Shown here in pieces: positions 36,677 through 49,400 of a stretch of DNA of 64,000 nucleotides. Source of the DNA: Theristus sp. LFF4_11. Taxonomy: Eukaryota; Nematoda; Chromadorea; Monhysterida; Xyalidae. The DNA lies in contig JASANC010005499.1 in assembly GCA_030248135.1 (NCBI GenBank), positions 1-64,000 of the forward strand, written 5' to 3'. The translations under genes were made by a program, and so were the position numbers. The first letter of the stretch is position 1. Each line of letters begins with the position of its first letter. Under the pieces are notes generated by a model. That model saw nothing but the letters and a program-made list of their open reading frames with translations, made no database searches and was not told where the DNA came from.

Positions 36677-38479
36677 ATGCAATCGGACGGCGCACCGACG
36701 GATCCGGAGAACCACCGTCATGATGAAGGCTCATCTGAAAATGGATCGGTCGACTGTGGAAACAGCTCCAAAAGCTCATCACCTGAAAGATTTCGCCAAA
36801 TGGTAAAACTGAATAGCTTTAAAAATGATGGTTGAAACTACATCGCATTTGGTGATGATTTGGGTGTGGATTTTTTTGAAAAACCAACTTGATTTGATTG
36901 AAAAAACTTTGAACAGGAGCCACACGGTACTCGGTTTTGCTTTAGAGATACAATACCGTCCTGCTGACCGTTTTCTTACATTTATCTAAAGCATACAAAG
37001 ATTCAAATTCCGTGTTACGTGCAGATTCACCAGTTCAAATCGAACAAGCATCGTCAGTTCCTCGAAATCCACGATCACCATCGAGCGCAGTTGGCTGCGC
37101 TGACCGATTCGTACGAGCGAAAGTGCGCCGCGCTGATGAAGGCCAACGAGACACTCAAGGTTGGCAGTCAGACAAAATTGTGGAACAAAGAAGCTAGTCG
37201 TTGACTTCTCAATCAAGGCGAAGATTTGTCGCAGACTAGGAGTTACAATTCCCAAAAATTCCAAGTTATTTGCTAATCGTGTGTGCAATGGCAAAAGAAT
37301 GAACAGAAAAACATGATTAATTTGATGCATAATTGGCTCTCTGGTAGTCTTTCTTCTTTTATTCAAATTTCGCGCGCTCCTTGCACCCTGGAAAAAGCTG
37401 CCATGTTTAATCGGCCATACCGTACAATACGTTTCTTTGAAATTTTACCTCCCGGTCTAGAACTTTTGGATCTCTCCCGCAACTCAATAGAATTCTAAGT
37501 TGAACTTTATCGGAACAACCACAACATTTTCAATTCCAACCACTTTTTCAGCAAATCAACTCTGATCAGACGGCAGAAAACGCAGAGCTTCGAAGCAGAC
37601 TGGAACAAACCAACAAAAATTATGACAAACTGTACGAACTGTACAGGGCTGTGATGCGACAAAATGAAGCACTGCAGTCGATAAACAAGTCGATACAACT
37701 GAATTCAAGGTACAGTCTGCATTGTCTCACCTGTGTGATGTCCAAATGATGTCTTTCGACGATTAAAAATTAAAATAGTCAATACCTGAAATCGTCGCCA
37801 TAAAGTTAACAACAACACATCTAGTGCTGGTTGGTAAGTACATGAGCAAAGTGTCGAGGGCGAGGCTGATACTTTTTAAGTCAACACCCTGGCTCACTAT
37901 TTGTTGATTTGTTTTTGTTTCTCAGTGTAATCAGCTTTTAGCTTGACACAGTCCATCACCGAGGGAAAAATACTGAGTTAACTGAGTTTTTTTACAAGCC
38001 GCTGCTAACTTTCTGCACTTAAAATATTCAACGAACTTTCCCGTGTCCATTATAATTTTCAAGTGGCAGCCACGTTACACCTATTTTCCTAATTTTTCAG
38101 AAATCTCAAGAAATCGTCAGCCAGCTGAAAGAAAAATGCCATCAGTTGACCATTGTTGCTGCTTCATGGCAAACGAAATATAAACAGGTCAGTCTTTTAT
38201 TAAAAGTCTTTGTTCATGAAAAAACTGAATTTCAAGATGAATTTTGATCTGAACTCAATGATCGTCGTGATATTCTTCTCAAAGAGCATTATCGACACAC
38301 AGGTTTCTGAAGTTAAAAAATTTAAAAAAAACTCGTTTCAGCTGTCCACCGACTACCGTCGTCTGCATCGATCGTTTCAGTCCGCGGTCAGCCTGATTGA
38401 TGAGAAAGTCACCGAGAAACATCGCCGTTTGCTGGATCAAATCGCGCAAACCGAACAGAAAATCATTGGCCTTTCTTGA
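36677..38479 (+). CDS. Coiled-coil protein, about 215 aa, 5 exons
   Basis: Exons: 36677-36802, 37025-37159, 37552-37709, about 38101-38187, 38342-38479. The first exon encodes a polar Ser/Asp/Glu-rich leader (DPENHRHDEG...). The rest is heptad-rich: QLAALTDSYERKCAALMKAN, NAELRSRLEQTNKNYDKLYE, QEIVSQLKEKCHQLT, then a last exon ending RLLDQIAQTEQKIIGLS. No signal peptide or membrane span, so probably cytosolic or nuclear. Exon 3 ends in phase 2 while the best acceptor for exon 4 (38101) is phase 0. Starting exon 4 at 38063 or 38057 restores phase without a stop but adds non-heptad residues. A phase-1 microexon or a base error is also possible. Family not recognised. AATAAA occurs at 38833. Confidence 0.7.
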
Positions 38480-39136
38480 TATGATAACATCTACTGTAAT
38501 TGTGACTATATTCGACTCATATCTGCACTGTATCAAACACTGCCAATAACCAACTGTTTCTATCGGGGGGGGGGGGGGATATTTGTCCGATAGAGCCGGT
38601 GCAATGTTGATGGGTTAAGCGGCATTCATGAAGCAGCATTTAGATTTGAATTTGGCATGGTATAATCCGAAAAGCCTTCCTATAAATTGCAGCGAATTCT
38701 TTATTAAAATATTTTGCATTTTGTTACCATTTTTGTTGGCGGATGTTCAAATTCGTGGGGGGGGAGCCTCTGAATGCGCGCAGCAGCTGCAGTATAAACC
38801 GAAGCACTACTTTTATGCAACTTTAGTTTCTCAATAAAGCACCAGAAAACAATACTTTTTTGAAACCATATGCTCTGCAAGAGATCAAGCATTGGTGAAA
38901 AAGCAGATGAATGAGATTTCCAACGGCGAATTTTATTAAAACCCAGTCGTGATAATGCAACAAAACTGGTAAAACTGGTTTATATTGGTATTATAAAACA
39001 GCGGCTTGATACTACTGTAAAATCCGAATTCAAGATATCCCGCGAAACTCAACTTTTCAAAACAGTTCACTTTTGAATTCCCTGTTCACACAACCGTTGG
39101 TGCGCACCTTCTCCAACAAATATCATAATATCAAAG
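38480..39136. other. 3' and intergenic sequence, no further gene
   Basis: Contains a G12 run near 38567 and the AATAAA at 38833 that may end the coiled-coil gene. I see nothing else. Confidence 0.4.
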
Positions 39137-42100
39137 ATGAACATGTTGCTAACTCAAGCAGCTCTAGTGATTGTGACGCTTGGCTCGTTTGCAACGGCTG
39201 GTCGTATCGTGGTTGACACGACCAGTTACGTGAACAACGCGCAACGTCGATGGAGTATACCCGCTATTTCGGGGCAGGTATGTTGACGTTGTTTTTAGGG
39301 ATGCAAACACAAAATATTTGCGAACCATAAAGATCACCATGAGCACCTTGAAGTGCAACTCGAATTTTTCAGCTGACTTCATCAGTATTCATCAGAGCGA
39401 TGATATGATGAGATCTGTTCTTTTTCGGTGTGTAGTTTAACGGAGAGAAAGTGGTTGGTGATGGCCCAGAAAAGAAAACAATTTCAGGGAGTGAAAACCA
39501 CGTTTGTTGCTCCGTTTGCTGTGGAAAGTGTAAACGGTGTTGACTCATCGGAAGGCTGCTTTGACGTGGTGCGCATTGGGCCGGCCAGCAGTTTCAGCAG
39601 TACCGTCTGCGGTGATGACGCGACTTCTAGCGAAAAGGGTAAAGATTCATTTACCTTAGACCGTTTGATCCTTTACGCCACTTTACGGCCACTGCTTCAT
39701 TTGACATTCATGAAACAATACAAAAATATCACTAGTTCAATGTCACTTCACTTCACTACTTTTACTTCACTTCACTTCACTTCACTTCACTTCACTTCAC
39801 TTCACTTCACTTCACTTCACTTCACTTCACTTCACTTCACTTCTCTTCACTTCACTTCTTCTCACTTCACTTCTCCTCACTTCACTTCACTTCACCTCAC
39901 TTCACTTCACTTCACTTCACTTCACTTCACTTCACTTCACTTCACTTCACGTCACTTCACTTTCCTTCACTTCACTTCACTTCACTTCCCTTCACTTCAC
40001 TTCACTTCACCTCACTTCACTTCCCTTCACCTCCCTTCACTTCACTTCCCTTCACTTCACCTCACTTCACTTCACTTCACTTCACTTCACTTCACTTCAC
40101 TTCACTTCACTTCACTTCACTTCACTTCGAGATCTCACGTCCCGCCACGTCACGTCCCGCCACGTCACGTCACGTCACGTCACGTCACGTCCGTTATTTC
40201 ACGTCATTTCAGAAGTGTATTGTGGCACTTCGGTGCCGCCAGAGAAGACGTGGCCGACCGACACCGCGCTGACCGTGGAATTCTGCGCTGATTCTGTCGT
40301 CACATTGAACGGCTTCACGCTTACATACACCGAGGCCGGGTCTGGCGGCTCAGGTGGGTCGGGGTGGGGGGGGGGGGGGAGTTTCTTGGGTTAATTGGAC
40401 GGTCCGAAAGCAGCAGGCGAAGGCAGTTCTGGTAGTTGTCAACCAACCAATCAGCTATTTGTACATATTATCCAGATGGACTGCACATACCCGTGCGAAG
40501 GTGTATACGTTGATCAAAAAACGCCATATTTTTCACAGTGGCAGTGGTTTGTGAGAGATAAAACGTGTGTGTGCAGGTAGCGGAAATTCACAGAAATCTT
40601 TTATTGTTTTGAATTTAGGCGGTGGAGGCGGGTCAGGCGGCGGTGGTGAAGGCGGCTCAGGCGGCAGTGGTGGAGGATCAGCAGGAGGTTTCCCGAGTGA
40701 GTTTTTTGCTAATTATACTATCAAAGAGATGGATGACACGTTTGCACTGCATGCACCATCACCAGATTTGATGCATACAGAGACGGTGCATTTTGGCACA
40801 GAGTTTGTTTCACTAAAAATTACGCATTTTTTCTTTACAACGGTGCAGCCGACTGCGGTAATCCGGCCGTGACGCCAAGCATCACAATCGAGAACGGCAA
40901 AATAACGGTCGGTAAATCAAGTTTTTTTTTGTTTTTTTGCTATTTTGCAAAATGATATTACTCAGAGGTGTCTGAAGACATAACACAGGACACTTGTCCG
41001 GACACCTTTTTTGTGTGAAGATATTATTATTTTTGCTTCAGGGAATGCAGCAGGGCATTATTGGAGGTCAAGAGGCAAGACCACATTCGTTGCCCTGGCA
41101 GGCTGCGGTGAGTGCTCACCATGACCATAGTGCGTTTGTTAGCATCTAAAAGATATAAAAAAGCTGTTCCAACGTTGACGTTGACGTTGACATTGTGGCT
41201 AGGACGGCATAATCGAGAAAAACGCAATACGGTTTTCAGTTTTTGGCTGATCCCTTCTCACAAAAATGTTCGTTTTTTACATATGGGCTCGATAAAACCG
41301 ATTGCTGTAACGGACTAGCAGATGCTTTGAAAGCATTCAACGTCGTTAAATTCTGAAACATTTGACACGTTTGAATAATATTTTACCATGTACTTTACAC
41401 AGATTGAGTACAATAATGGTGCGTGGTGTGGTGGAACGTTGATTGCCAATGAATGGGTGCTCACCGCAGCACATTGCATGTTCAATCAGGAGGGCAACGA
41501 GTAAGAAACATACAAGAAACCTGTTAAAAAACACGTTGGAAGGCCTAATTTTTCAACAAATCAAGCTTCATTGGCTTTTGTGAAGCATCCCAATTGTCGC
41601 CCCATCAAAAAAGTCGTATTGTTTTTAGCATCACCAGTTCAATCAGAGTCCGTCTTGGACTGCACGATAATCAAGACACAAGCAATCAGGTAAAAAATCA
41701 TTTCCATTTTTATGTACTTGTTAGTTCAAATTTGAATTTCATGAATATTATGCTGATTCAATTTCATGCAAACGTGCTACATTTTGCATGCAGACGAAGT
41801 TGAGCCGGACACTGTGTTTACAGTAGCTGCTTTTTATTCAAATTTGTTTTCAGCCAATCACACCGTCTCAAATCATCAAACACGAGGGCTACGACAAAAC
41901 TCAAAATACTTCACCCAACGACATTGCACTAATAAAGTTGCCGTCGGTAAAACAGAGACGATTGTAGTGTTTTATTGTTCTGTGAAACAGCCGAGAGTCA
42001 AATAACAGAATTGTGTGATACACACTTTTCTTCAGGTAACATTTTCCGACAAGGTGCGTCCGGCGTGCATGCCAACCGGCTCGGACTCGTGGCAATCCGG

Positions 42101-43383
42101 CACTGAGAAACTGGTGGTCAGTGGCTGGGGAAACACAAACACTGGTGCGCTTGCTATAATATTACAATGTATTGCGAGCACTGTACACGGACAATGACAC
42201 ATGCACACGCGCACACATTGCGTGGCACACAATTGCATGACACATGCACGCACGCACGTAGTGCAGGGCACACATTGCATGGCACACATGCACGCACGCA
42301 CGCAGTGCAGGGCACACATGCACGCATGCATGCAACGAATTACACACATTGCATGACACATGAACGCACGCACGGAGTGCAAGGCACACAATGCATGGCA
42401 CACGTGCACGCACGAACGCAGTACAGGGCACACAATTGCATATGGCACACGCACACATGCATGGACGGAGGCAAGGCATGCATTGCATGGCACACACAAG
42501 ACAGTATACTTTTTTCTTTCAGAGGGCTACTCTTACCCCAACAAACTGCAACAGACGGTCGTTGATTTGATGGCCAACAGCCATGACAGATGCCAGGTTG
42601 ACAGCAAGAACATGTGCGCACACACGAAGAACACGGACAGCTGCAGTGTAAGATGTTGAAACAGTCGCTACACACTTGGCAAAGTTTATGCTCATAAGTC
42701 ATTATTGCACTTTTGGACAAAGCTGATGCTTTGGCAAATTTGAAATGGCGAATGACGTCATAAATGATGGTAATGTATTTGAAACATGTTCAGGGCGACA
42801 GTGGCGGGCCGCTGGTGGCGTACAAAAATGGCAAATACTTCGTGGCCGGCGTCGTTTCATACGGACCGTAAGTCTCTTCCCGTGGTTCTTTTTATCTTCA
42901 GTATTCATTGCAAATGTCTCGCACCGTGTCCTCTGTGTCTTGTCCATATTCCCGTCCCCTTTCTTCTTTTGGGCCTTTTCATGTCCAAAAGATAAAAGTG
43001 GCCTAAACAGCTCACCGCTGTTTGTCCTGAGCGTCCCTTTTCAGTGTCAAAATGTCACAGTGGCTGAGATACTGTGGCATGTGTTTCTTTCCATGACAAT
43101 CAGCTGTGAGCGGTAGAGGAGCGAGGACTTGAGGAGGAAGGGACAACCGACGGGACACAGGACACGGCGACGATGCGGTGTGAACAAAACAACAATAAGA
43201 CTAAACAAACAAGTGTACGGCAACAACGGAAAAGGAAAGAACTTTTTGCGTTTAGAATCAAAGCCATTGAAAAAAAACAACTTTTTGATTCACAGTAATC
43301 CGTGCGCCCACGCCACCGACCCGGGCGTCTACGGACACGTGCCGAGTTTCATCAATTGGATCAAACAGAAAACTGGACTGTGA
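39137..43383 (+). CDS. Secreted CUB-trypsin serine protease, 427 aa, 13 exons
   Basis: Exons: 39137-39277, 39488-39638, 40213-40353, 40619-40696, 40849-40907, 41042-41107, 41403-41500, 41629-41689, 41854-41946, 42036-42144, 42523-42647, 42794-42867, 43296-43383; phases agree, sum 1284 nt. Order: signal peptide (LLTQAALVIVTLGSFATAG); CUB-like domain (WSIPAISGQGVKTTF, GCFDVVRIG, NGFTLTYTE); a Gly/Ser linker of about 30 residues; DCGNP; and an S1 peptidase domain starting IIGGQEA. Catalytic triad: His236 (TAAHC), Asp288 (NDIALIKL), Ser377 (GDSGGPL). Asp371, six residues before the serine, predicts trypsin-like cleavage after Arg/Lys. The residue before IIGG is Gly, not basic, so tryptic activation is not obvious. 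The exon 5 donor (ACG|GTCGGT) was set by phase; the better-looking GTCG|GTAAAT breaks the frame. AATAAA lies near 43559. Confidence 0.92.
39742..40200. repeat. (CTTCA)n pentanucleotide array
   Basis: About 385 bases of nearly pure CTTCA units with scattered variants (CTTCT, CTCCT, CCTCA), followed by about 60 bases of CACGT/CACGTC units. It lies in intron 2 of the protease gene. The long Phe/Thr/Ser/Leu/His-rich open frame across it is an artefact of the repeat. Confidence 0.95.
42181..42500. repeat. CA/CGCA-rich minisatellite
   Basis: Imperfect units built from GGCACACATGCACGCACGCA and AGTGCAGGGCACAC words, in intron 10 of the protease gene. Cys/Ala/His/Met-rich frames across it are artefacts. 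Confidence 0.85.
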
Positions 43384-44800
43384 TAGAAAAAACAAGTAAA
43401 ACTGTAACCTATTGATACAAGTGGTGTTGTGTTGTCAGATATTAGGCAAGTGTCACCCTGAAACTAAAATAGTTTCAGCAAGATTTCTAAATTTTAAACT
43501 TTACTCTACCACCGTACTTTTGGTTGAAATTTCAGTTTGAAGTGGCTAAACAGTTGGGAATAAAAAATGCGCTTTTCTAAAACGAAAAATGCTGTTTTAA
43601 AATGCCCATATGAAAAAATGCAGCTTCAGCTATATCTCCTAGTGTTCCAATGTAAATCCCAGGAAATGGCGCATTTTCGTAGCAGCATTGTTACATCGCA
43701 TCCCGGGTGCAATAAATTGCTTGTCACTACATTGGATTTCACGTTTCTCTTGCATCATAGAAAGACCGCACGAAAAAACACCCACGAAACGACTACTTCG
43801 CATGATTTCTGAATCTGAAGATCGTGTCAAAGTAAAACATGACAGTCTAGTTATTCACGAAAAATGGGTCTGTACATAATTGACATGCATACGCAACCAC
43901 AAACAAACACGTTCATGAAACACAAAAAAAACTCTGTTTACTTACAGTGACGGTTATACAATACATTCAAATGAAATGACGATTAATAAAAACCAAACGG
44001 GCGCTGATTTTGATGCAACGCATCAACGCAAGCGTTATGAAACTGATCGGATAACAACCTCTCAACGAGTTGGCTTTCCGTGATTAGAATCATACCCGTT
44101 CAATGGGGCGATGCATCGTGATCAGCCACTCAAAACAAATTCTGGCATATTCCTCTTTTCGCCAGGATCGCTAAGAACGTTTTCTTGCAGTTTTGCCACA
44201 AAAATGCTTCCACATTGTATGGCGTTTTCTACACGCAGAGTTTTCAACACAGTTTTCTGCACTTCTGCACCGGACTACAAGACCAAAACGTTATCGTTGT
44301 CGCACTGAAACAAAACCGCCGCGAAAACATGAAAAACATTTCACAAAAACACATATTAGTTGTCGAATTTCAGCGAAACAGTGGATGGAGATGGATATAC
44401 AAGGACCGAAAATCATAATTTCACGCGCGAAACACGTCTTTTCGCGGGTATTTTTTCACACCGAAATCTTTTTGAGCGGCATCATTCAACTGCGGTTACG
44501 TTTTCGGTTTGATATGATCTACATATGAAATTGTCATGTGTGCCAGAAAAAAAGCTGAATATACCTATAAGATTTGTTTTCTTGATAAACAACTTCTAGA
44601 TGAGATGAATTAAGTAATTGGCGGTGTTTGAATGTTTAGCTTGAGTTTTGTACATTTGTTCGAATAAAACTTCACATCCATCCATACACTAAACCACACA
44701 AAACCACACACGACAATAATCTGTTTGTAATTAAAAATTTTAAAAAATTTAAAATTATCCAGCACTACCTGATCTCGATACACTCGACTTTTTCATTCTA

Positions 44801-45315
44801 TACCGTAAATTCTTGCATAAGGTTCCTCCCACTTATAGGACCCCTGCCCAAAAGTGGGCGAGTGTCACGGGTCGGTCTCAAATTGGCCAGACTCAATCTG
44901 GCTCCGGTCTCAATCAGGCCAGTTTCAATCGGGCTCGGCTCAATCTGGCTCGGCTCAATCGGGCTCGGCTCAATCGGGCTCGGCTTAATATGGCTTGTTT
45001 CAATCTGGCCAGACAGAATTTTTTATTGCATGCGTGAGTGCACTACACACGCTCTCGGGGGGAGAAGTAAACGCACACACACAAACACACACGTGGCGGT
45101 CAATAATGGTCTGTGTTTCTTGACACGTAACAAGTAATCATGGAGGGAAACCAAAAAAATTCAAAATTTTAGAAATGTAGAAAGGTAGAAATGCCACCGC
45201 GTGTCCTAATCTCGCTTCCTCCCACTTGTCTGTCACACAAAAATCCACTTTTTTCAGAAAATTTTGATTTTTAAATTTATATGTATAAGGAGACCATATG
45301 CAATACTTTACGGTA
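44801..45315. mobile_element. TACCGTAAA MITE, full-length copy
   Basis: Left end TACCGTAAATTCTTGCATA and right end TATGCAATACTTTACGGTA are inverted repeats of about 18 bases. The left arm shares further sequence with 75-147. The interior holds a 15-bp minisatellite. The terminal TACCGTA is shared with the G/C-tract MITE family, so the two may use one transposase (inference). Confidence 0.75.
44885..45012. repeat. 15-bp minisatellite (CAATCGGGCTCGGCT)
   Basis: About eight imperfect tandem units inside the MITE at 44801-45315, with variants such as CAATCTGGCTCGGCT. Confidence 0.8.
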
Positions 45316-46492
45316 TTTGTTTCACTTACAGCGCATTCGAATTTCCAGAAAAAACACATGCCTATTGAACTATTGAACCTGCAGGGCGTATTATAATTAA
45401 AACGCGAATTTTATGACTTCGCAGCCAACGGGACGATAATGCAATTTTTACAATTTCATCACCATTAAGTTTTGACCTGTTTCGGTTTTTTTACTGGTTG
45501 TTGCCACATAGTTTTAAAATGCATTGTTTCCAGCCTGCCTGCAGTCACCCCATGACTTTTAAAGTTGAATCACGAAAAACGTGCACACTGTATTTGAAAA
45601 AAAATACTTTTTCTCACATTTTTTCCGTCCGTTGTTTGAAAACCGTTTACAGGCGAGCGCATGGGATTTATTCAAAAACACTGTAAACGGTAAGGTCTTT
45701 TTAAAAGTTTAACAACCGAATAGGAGCAAATTAGGACAGCCTTTTATATGACTGCACCATGTGTTGCATGCATTTTTTAGCGTTCATCTTCTGTAGTCTG
45801 TTCGCGTTGTAACGATAAATCAGCAAAAAGCTTTCAAGTGTATCGACAACATTGATTGTTTTTGATAATTTTATTGCCAATAGTGCGCGACTGTCTGACA
45901 AATTGCGTGTAATAACGAGTATGCTGAACGGAAAAAAAGATTGCCGACAAAAACTAAAAAAACTATTTTTAAAATTTTAATCTACTTTTTGACACACAGC
46001 GTGACGTTCATGGCTAAGTGAATGTCATATGTGTTATTGTTTGAACAACAAATCGATTATTAAAGTCAAAAACTTGTGAAAATATGTTCTGATGTTGTTT
46101 GTTAATGCGCCGTTTTTTCAAGCATCTTATCTGTTCCTGATTTTCCGCTGCACAACACTGATCACTTGTTTCAAAAATTAACCGCATGTCCAATTACCAA
46201 ATCAACAATCCCAAGTCATCAAAAAGACTTGATTAGTCTCTTGAAATGACAACATTATTTGTTGAATAACTAATGCGTTGCGTGCCCGTTGGTGACTTCA
46301 GGAAGAAAGAAACCTCCACAGCAATTGACATACTAGTGACTGCAACATGAAAGGTTGGCAGTGCGACTTTGTTCTCTTCATTCATTGGTTCATTCCGTGA
46401 GAAGAAAAATACGAAATAATATCACCGTTATATCTCGAATTCGGCACGTAACACGTCCAGAATAACTAAAAAAACGATAAGTTTTCATTGAA

Positions 46493-49400
46493 ATGGATCC
46501 AAATAATCACATCGCATACACTGCGATTGGCTGCAGTGTGATCACGATTGGCTCGTGTCTTCTGTTGATCCCGATGTTGAGCGACAAAATCAACGACTGC
46601 AAGAATGACACCAACCGATTGATGGCCGAGTTTAAGGTTGGTTTCATCAATGTCGGATTGAAGTTTAGTTTTTTCCGTTTAAAAAGTCGCATCATCCAAT
46701 ATGGTTACCGTGTGTAATTTCGAGCTATACAGTAGTACTGAGCTGCATGCTTGAAGCCCAGTGTCTGAAGCTCTAAAAAAAGAAAACACATCTTTTAACA
46801 AGATGCTCCATTTACCGTTTCAGCTGAAAACCGACCAGTCATGGCAGGAAATGATGGCGTTACGCGCGCGAATGTCGACGTTCAATAAAGTGAAACGACA
46901 AGGTATGAACTGTGAATGTATTGCGTGGTTGACACAGTTAACCATGGCGCAGTGGCTAGCACGCCCGGCTGCTCAGCCGAAGGTGCTGGGTTCAATCCCA
47001 CAAGAAATTGCTTGTGTACTCCAAAAGAACATTGACAAATAGAAATACAAATATCCAACAACGGTAAATACACAAAAATAAATGTATTTTCAGTGAAACC
47101 GAACAGCGAAGAAGCGTCAGCGCTGCTGAGAAGACGTCCCAACATCAACAGCGACGAGTCAATGCCAGTCAGACGCCGAACAACGAACAAAACAAGACGT
47201 AACAAACTAAACAATGAGAATCCAATGCGCCATCCACCTACAAAACGGCCGACTCAAAATAATAGCAGTGGCAGTAAACAAAGGACGGCTAGTGCTAGAC
47301 AGCAGCAGCGCGATCGACAGCAGTGCAGGAGAGAATACAATGAGGATGAGACGAAGCAACGTGACACTATTGACAATGGCAATAGCAATAATCGAAGGAC
47401 TAACAATAATAGCGCAAGGAGAAGTCATAACCGTCAGCAGCGACCGAAAGAAAAAGACAAAGACGATCAGACTTCGGGTGACGAGCAGAGATTTCGTGAC
47501 GTTGATTTGAACAATTCTGAAGACGAGTCCAAAGAAGAAGAGGGTTTCGAAAGTTGGTTTAAATATTTCATTGTTTCAATAATTGCCGAAAGTGCCCATG
47601 ATTCCAAAAAACTTCGTGACGAACTCCAAGTTGAAGAGTCAAAATATTTAGAACTTTGGGCTTATAAAATGCTGAAATGTGGCTTTTGTTGCATACTTTG
47701 TATGAATCCACAACCATTTCCTAAAGCCTAGTTTATTTAGGCGAACACGAGTTGAGTTTCGAGCGGCGCGCTCACAATCAACTGCCAGATGAGTATTACG
47801 AGGGCTATTATCTCGAGTACTACGACGAATATCCAAGTGCGTGCAGTTTTTTTTTGTTTTGTGCTTGCATTCAGTCTCCCTTCGATTTTGGATTGGGCTC
47901 GCTACATATGAGTCTAGCAATAATCTGGACTGGTTGGCTAAACGACACGGATGGATGAATGAACTTGAGTGAAACCCTGTAACTTTATGCTATTCACTGA
48001 TCAAACCACGACAGTCGGTCGATCATAACGTCCCCATCTATGTAGCAACCGAAGTACACACCACAATCACAACCGGTCATTTTTTCTGTCGATTTCAGTG
48101 TATTACGACGAGGAGCCACATCATTTTGACCGAGTAGAGCTGCACCACTTACCTCATGAACGTCAGCGTCAAGAGGAACGGACGCATTTTATTCAAGACC
48201 GCAAATTCAGTCCCGATCCCCGATTCGAGCCAACACCGCCGCCCCGCCAACCGCATGAGCCGCTTGAACGTCACGAAAGACACCAAGAACCGATTGCGGT
48301 TTTCATACCGCATGGATGCAGTGAGTGACCTCTTGTTCCGCTGTGCCCTTTGGAAAACGAATTTTGAAATGTTTTTTTATTTTTTTTTGAGTTTCGAACA
48401 AGCTTTGCAACACATGTTTTGCGGATTGACTGGTCGCTTCTCAAAACAGACAATCCACGAGACAGCAAAAAAGGCAGCATGCGTATCGCGCAGATCTTCC
48501 ACGAGAAAAAGACACTAGAAAGCCTGATTTAAAAAATTGTTGCGAGAGCGATGATACAAAATCATGCAAGCAAAGCCCCACGAGACCAGAGAAATGAGGA
48601 GACTAGGCACTAGTCTCGTGGCTAAACTCAAAATCTTGTGTGATATATTGAGAAACATCCCAAGAATGTGCTCCCAGAAAGAATTTGTGACTTTCAACGT
48701 GGTTTATAGAGATAAAACAGGTGTTTTGACGTTGACATGCAAATTAACAACAACATTTCTAGTTACAAAGCGTTCTCTTTTCATTTTCATTTCAGGTTGC
48801 ATACAGAACGGCATTAGTCCGACGTGCCCGCCGGGACCGCCCGGAATACCGGGAACGCCGGGCACCGATGGCGAGCCGGGCGCAAATGTAATGACAGTTT
48901 AGAAAAATTATTAATTGAACTGTACTTGTCGTTATTTGTTGTTAAAAAAAACTTGCCGTTCCTGCTATAGCTTGCCGTCATTTTTCAAACGTAACAGTGT
49001 TAGGCTAGAAGGTACAGAGTGAACGACTATTATCCAGGCCACCCATTAGCAACACCACAGCGCGTTTGTTGAAATATGTAGCACGTTGGTGTTTGATCAT
49101 AAACTCCGTCTTCGCAAAAAAAAAACTCAATAACTTTTTGGAAAGATGGGAATGTTTTTTTTGAGTGATTGATGCGGTGAAAAGTTATTTATGTACACGT
49201 TTTTTATGTATGTTTTGTCCAATCACCAAAACTTTTTCTAACCAAAGGGGTCAACGGGTCGTGTTGGCATTCCCGGACCGTACGTCGAGCCGATGGTGGC
49301 TGAGATGCCGTGCAGGATCTGTCCAATGGGGCCAATCGGTATTGTAAAAATAAAAATGCCTGACAAATTTCTTCCCACGCAATTCAATTCAACTACATAA

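Larger units (their letters stand above)
43384..46492. other. Intergenic, one MITE, no gene seen
   Basis: AATAAA near 43559 probably ends the protease transcript. Apart from the element at 44801-45315 I find no exon chain, RNA gene or other repeat. Confidence 0.45.

Noticed and set aside
39428..40291. 287-codon open frame rich in HFTSL repeats
   Set aside because: Most of it is a translation of the (CTTCA)n array; only its ends overlap real protease exons 2 and 3.
42032..42565. Cys/His/Ala-rich open frames on both strands
   Set aside because: They read through the CACGCA minisatellite in a protease intron.
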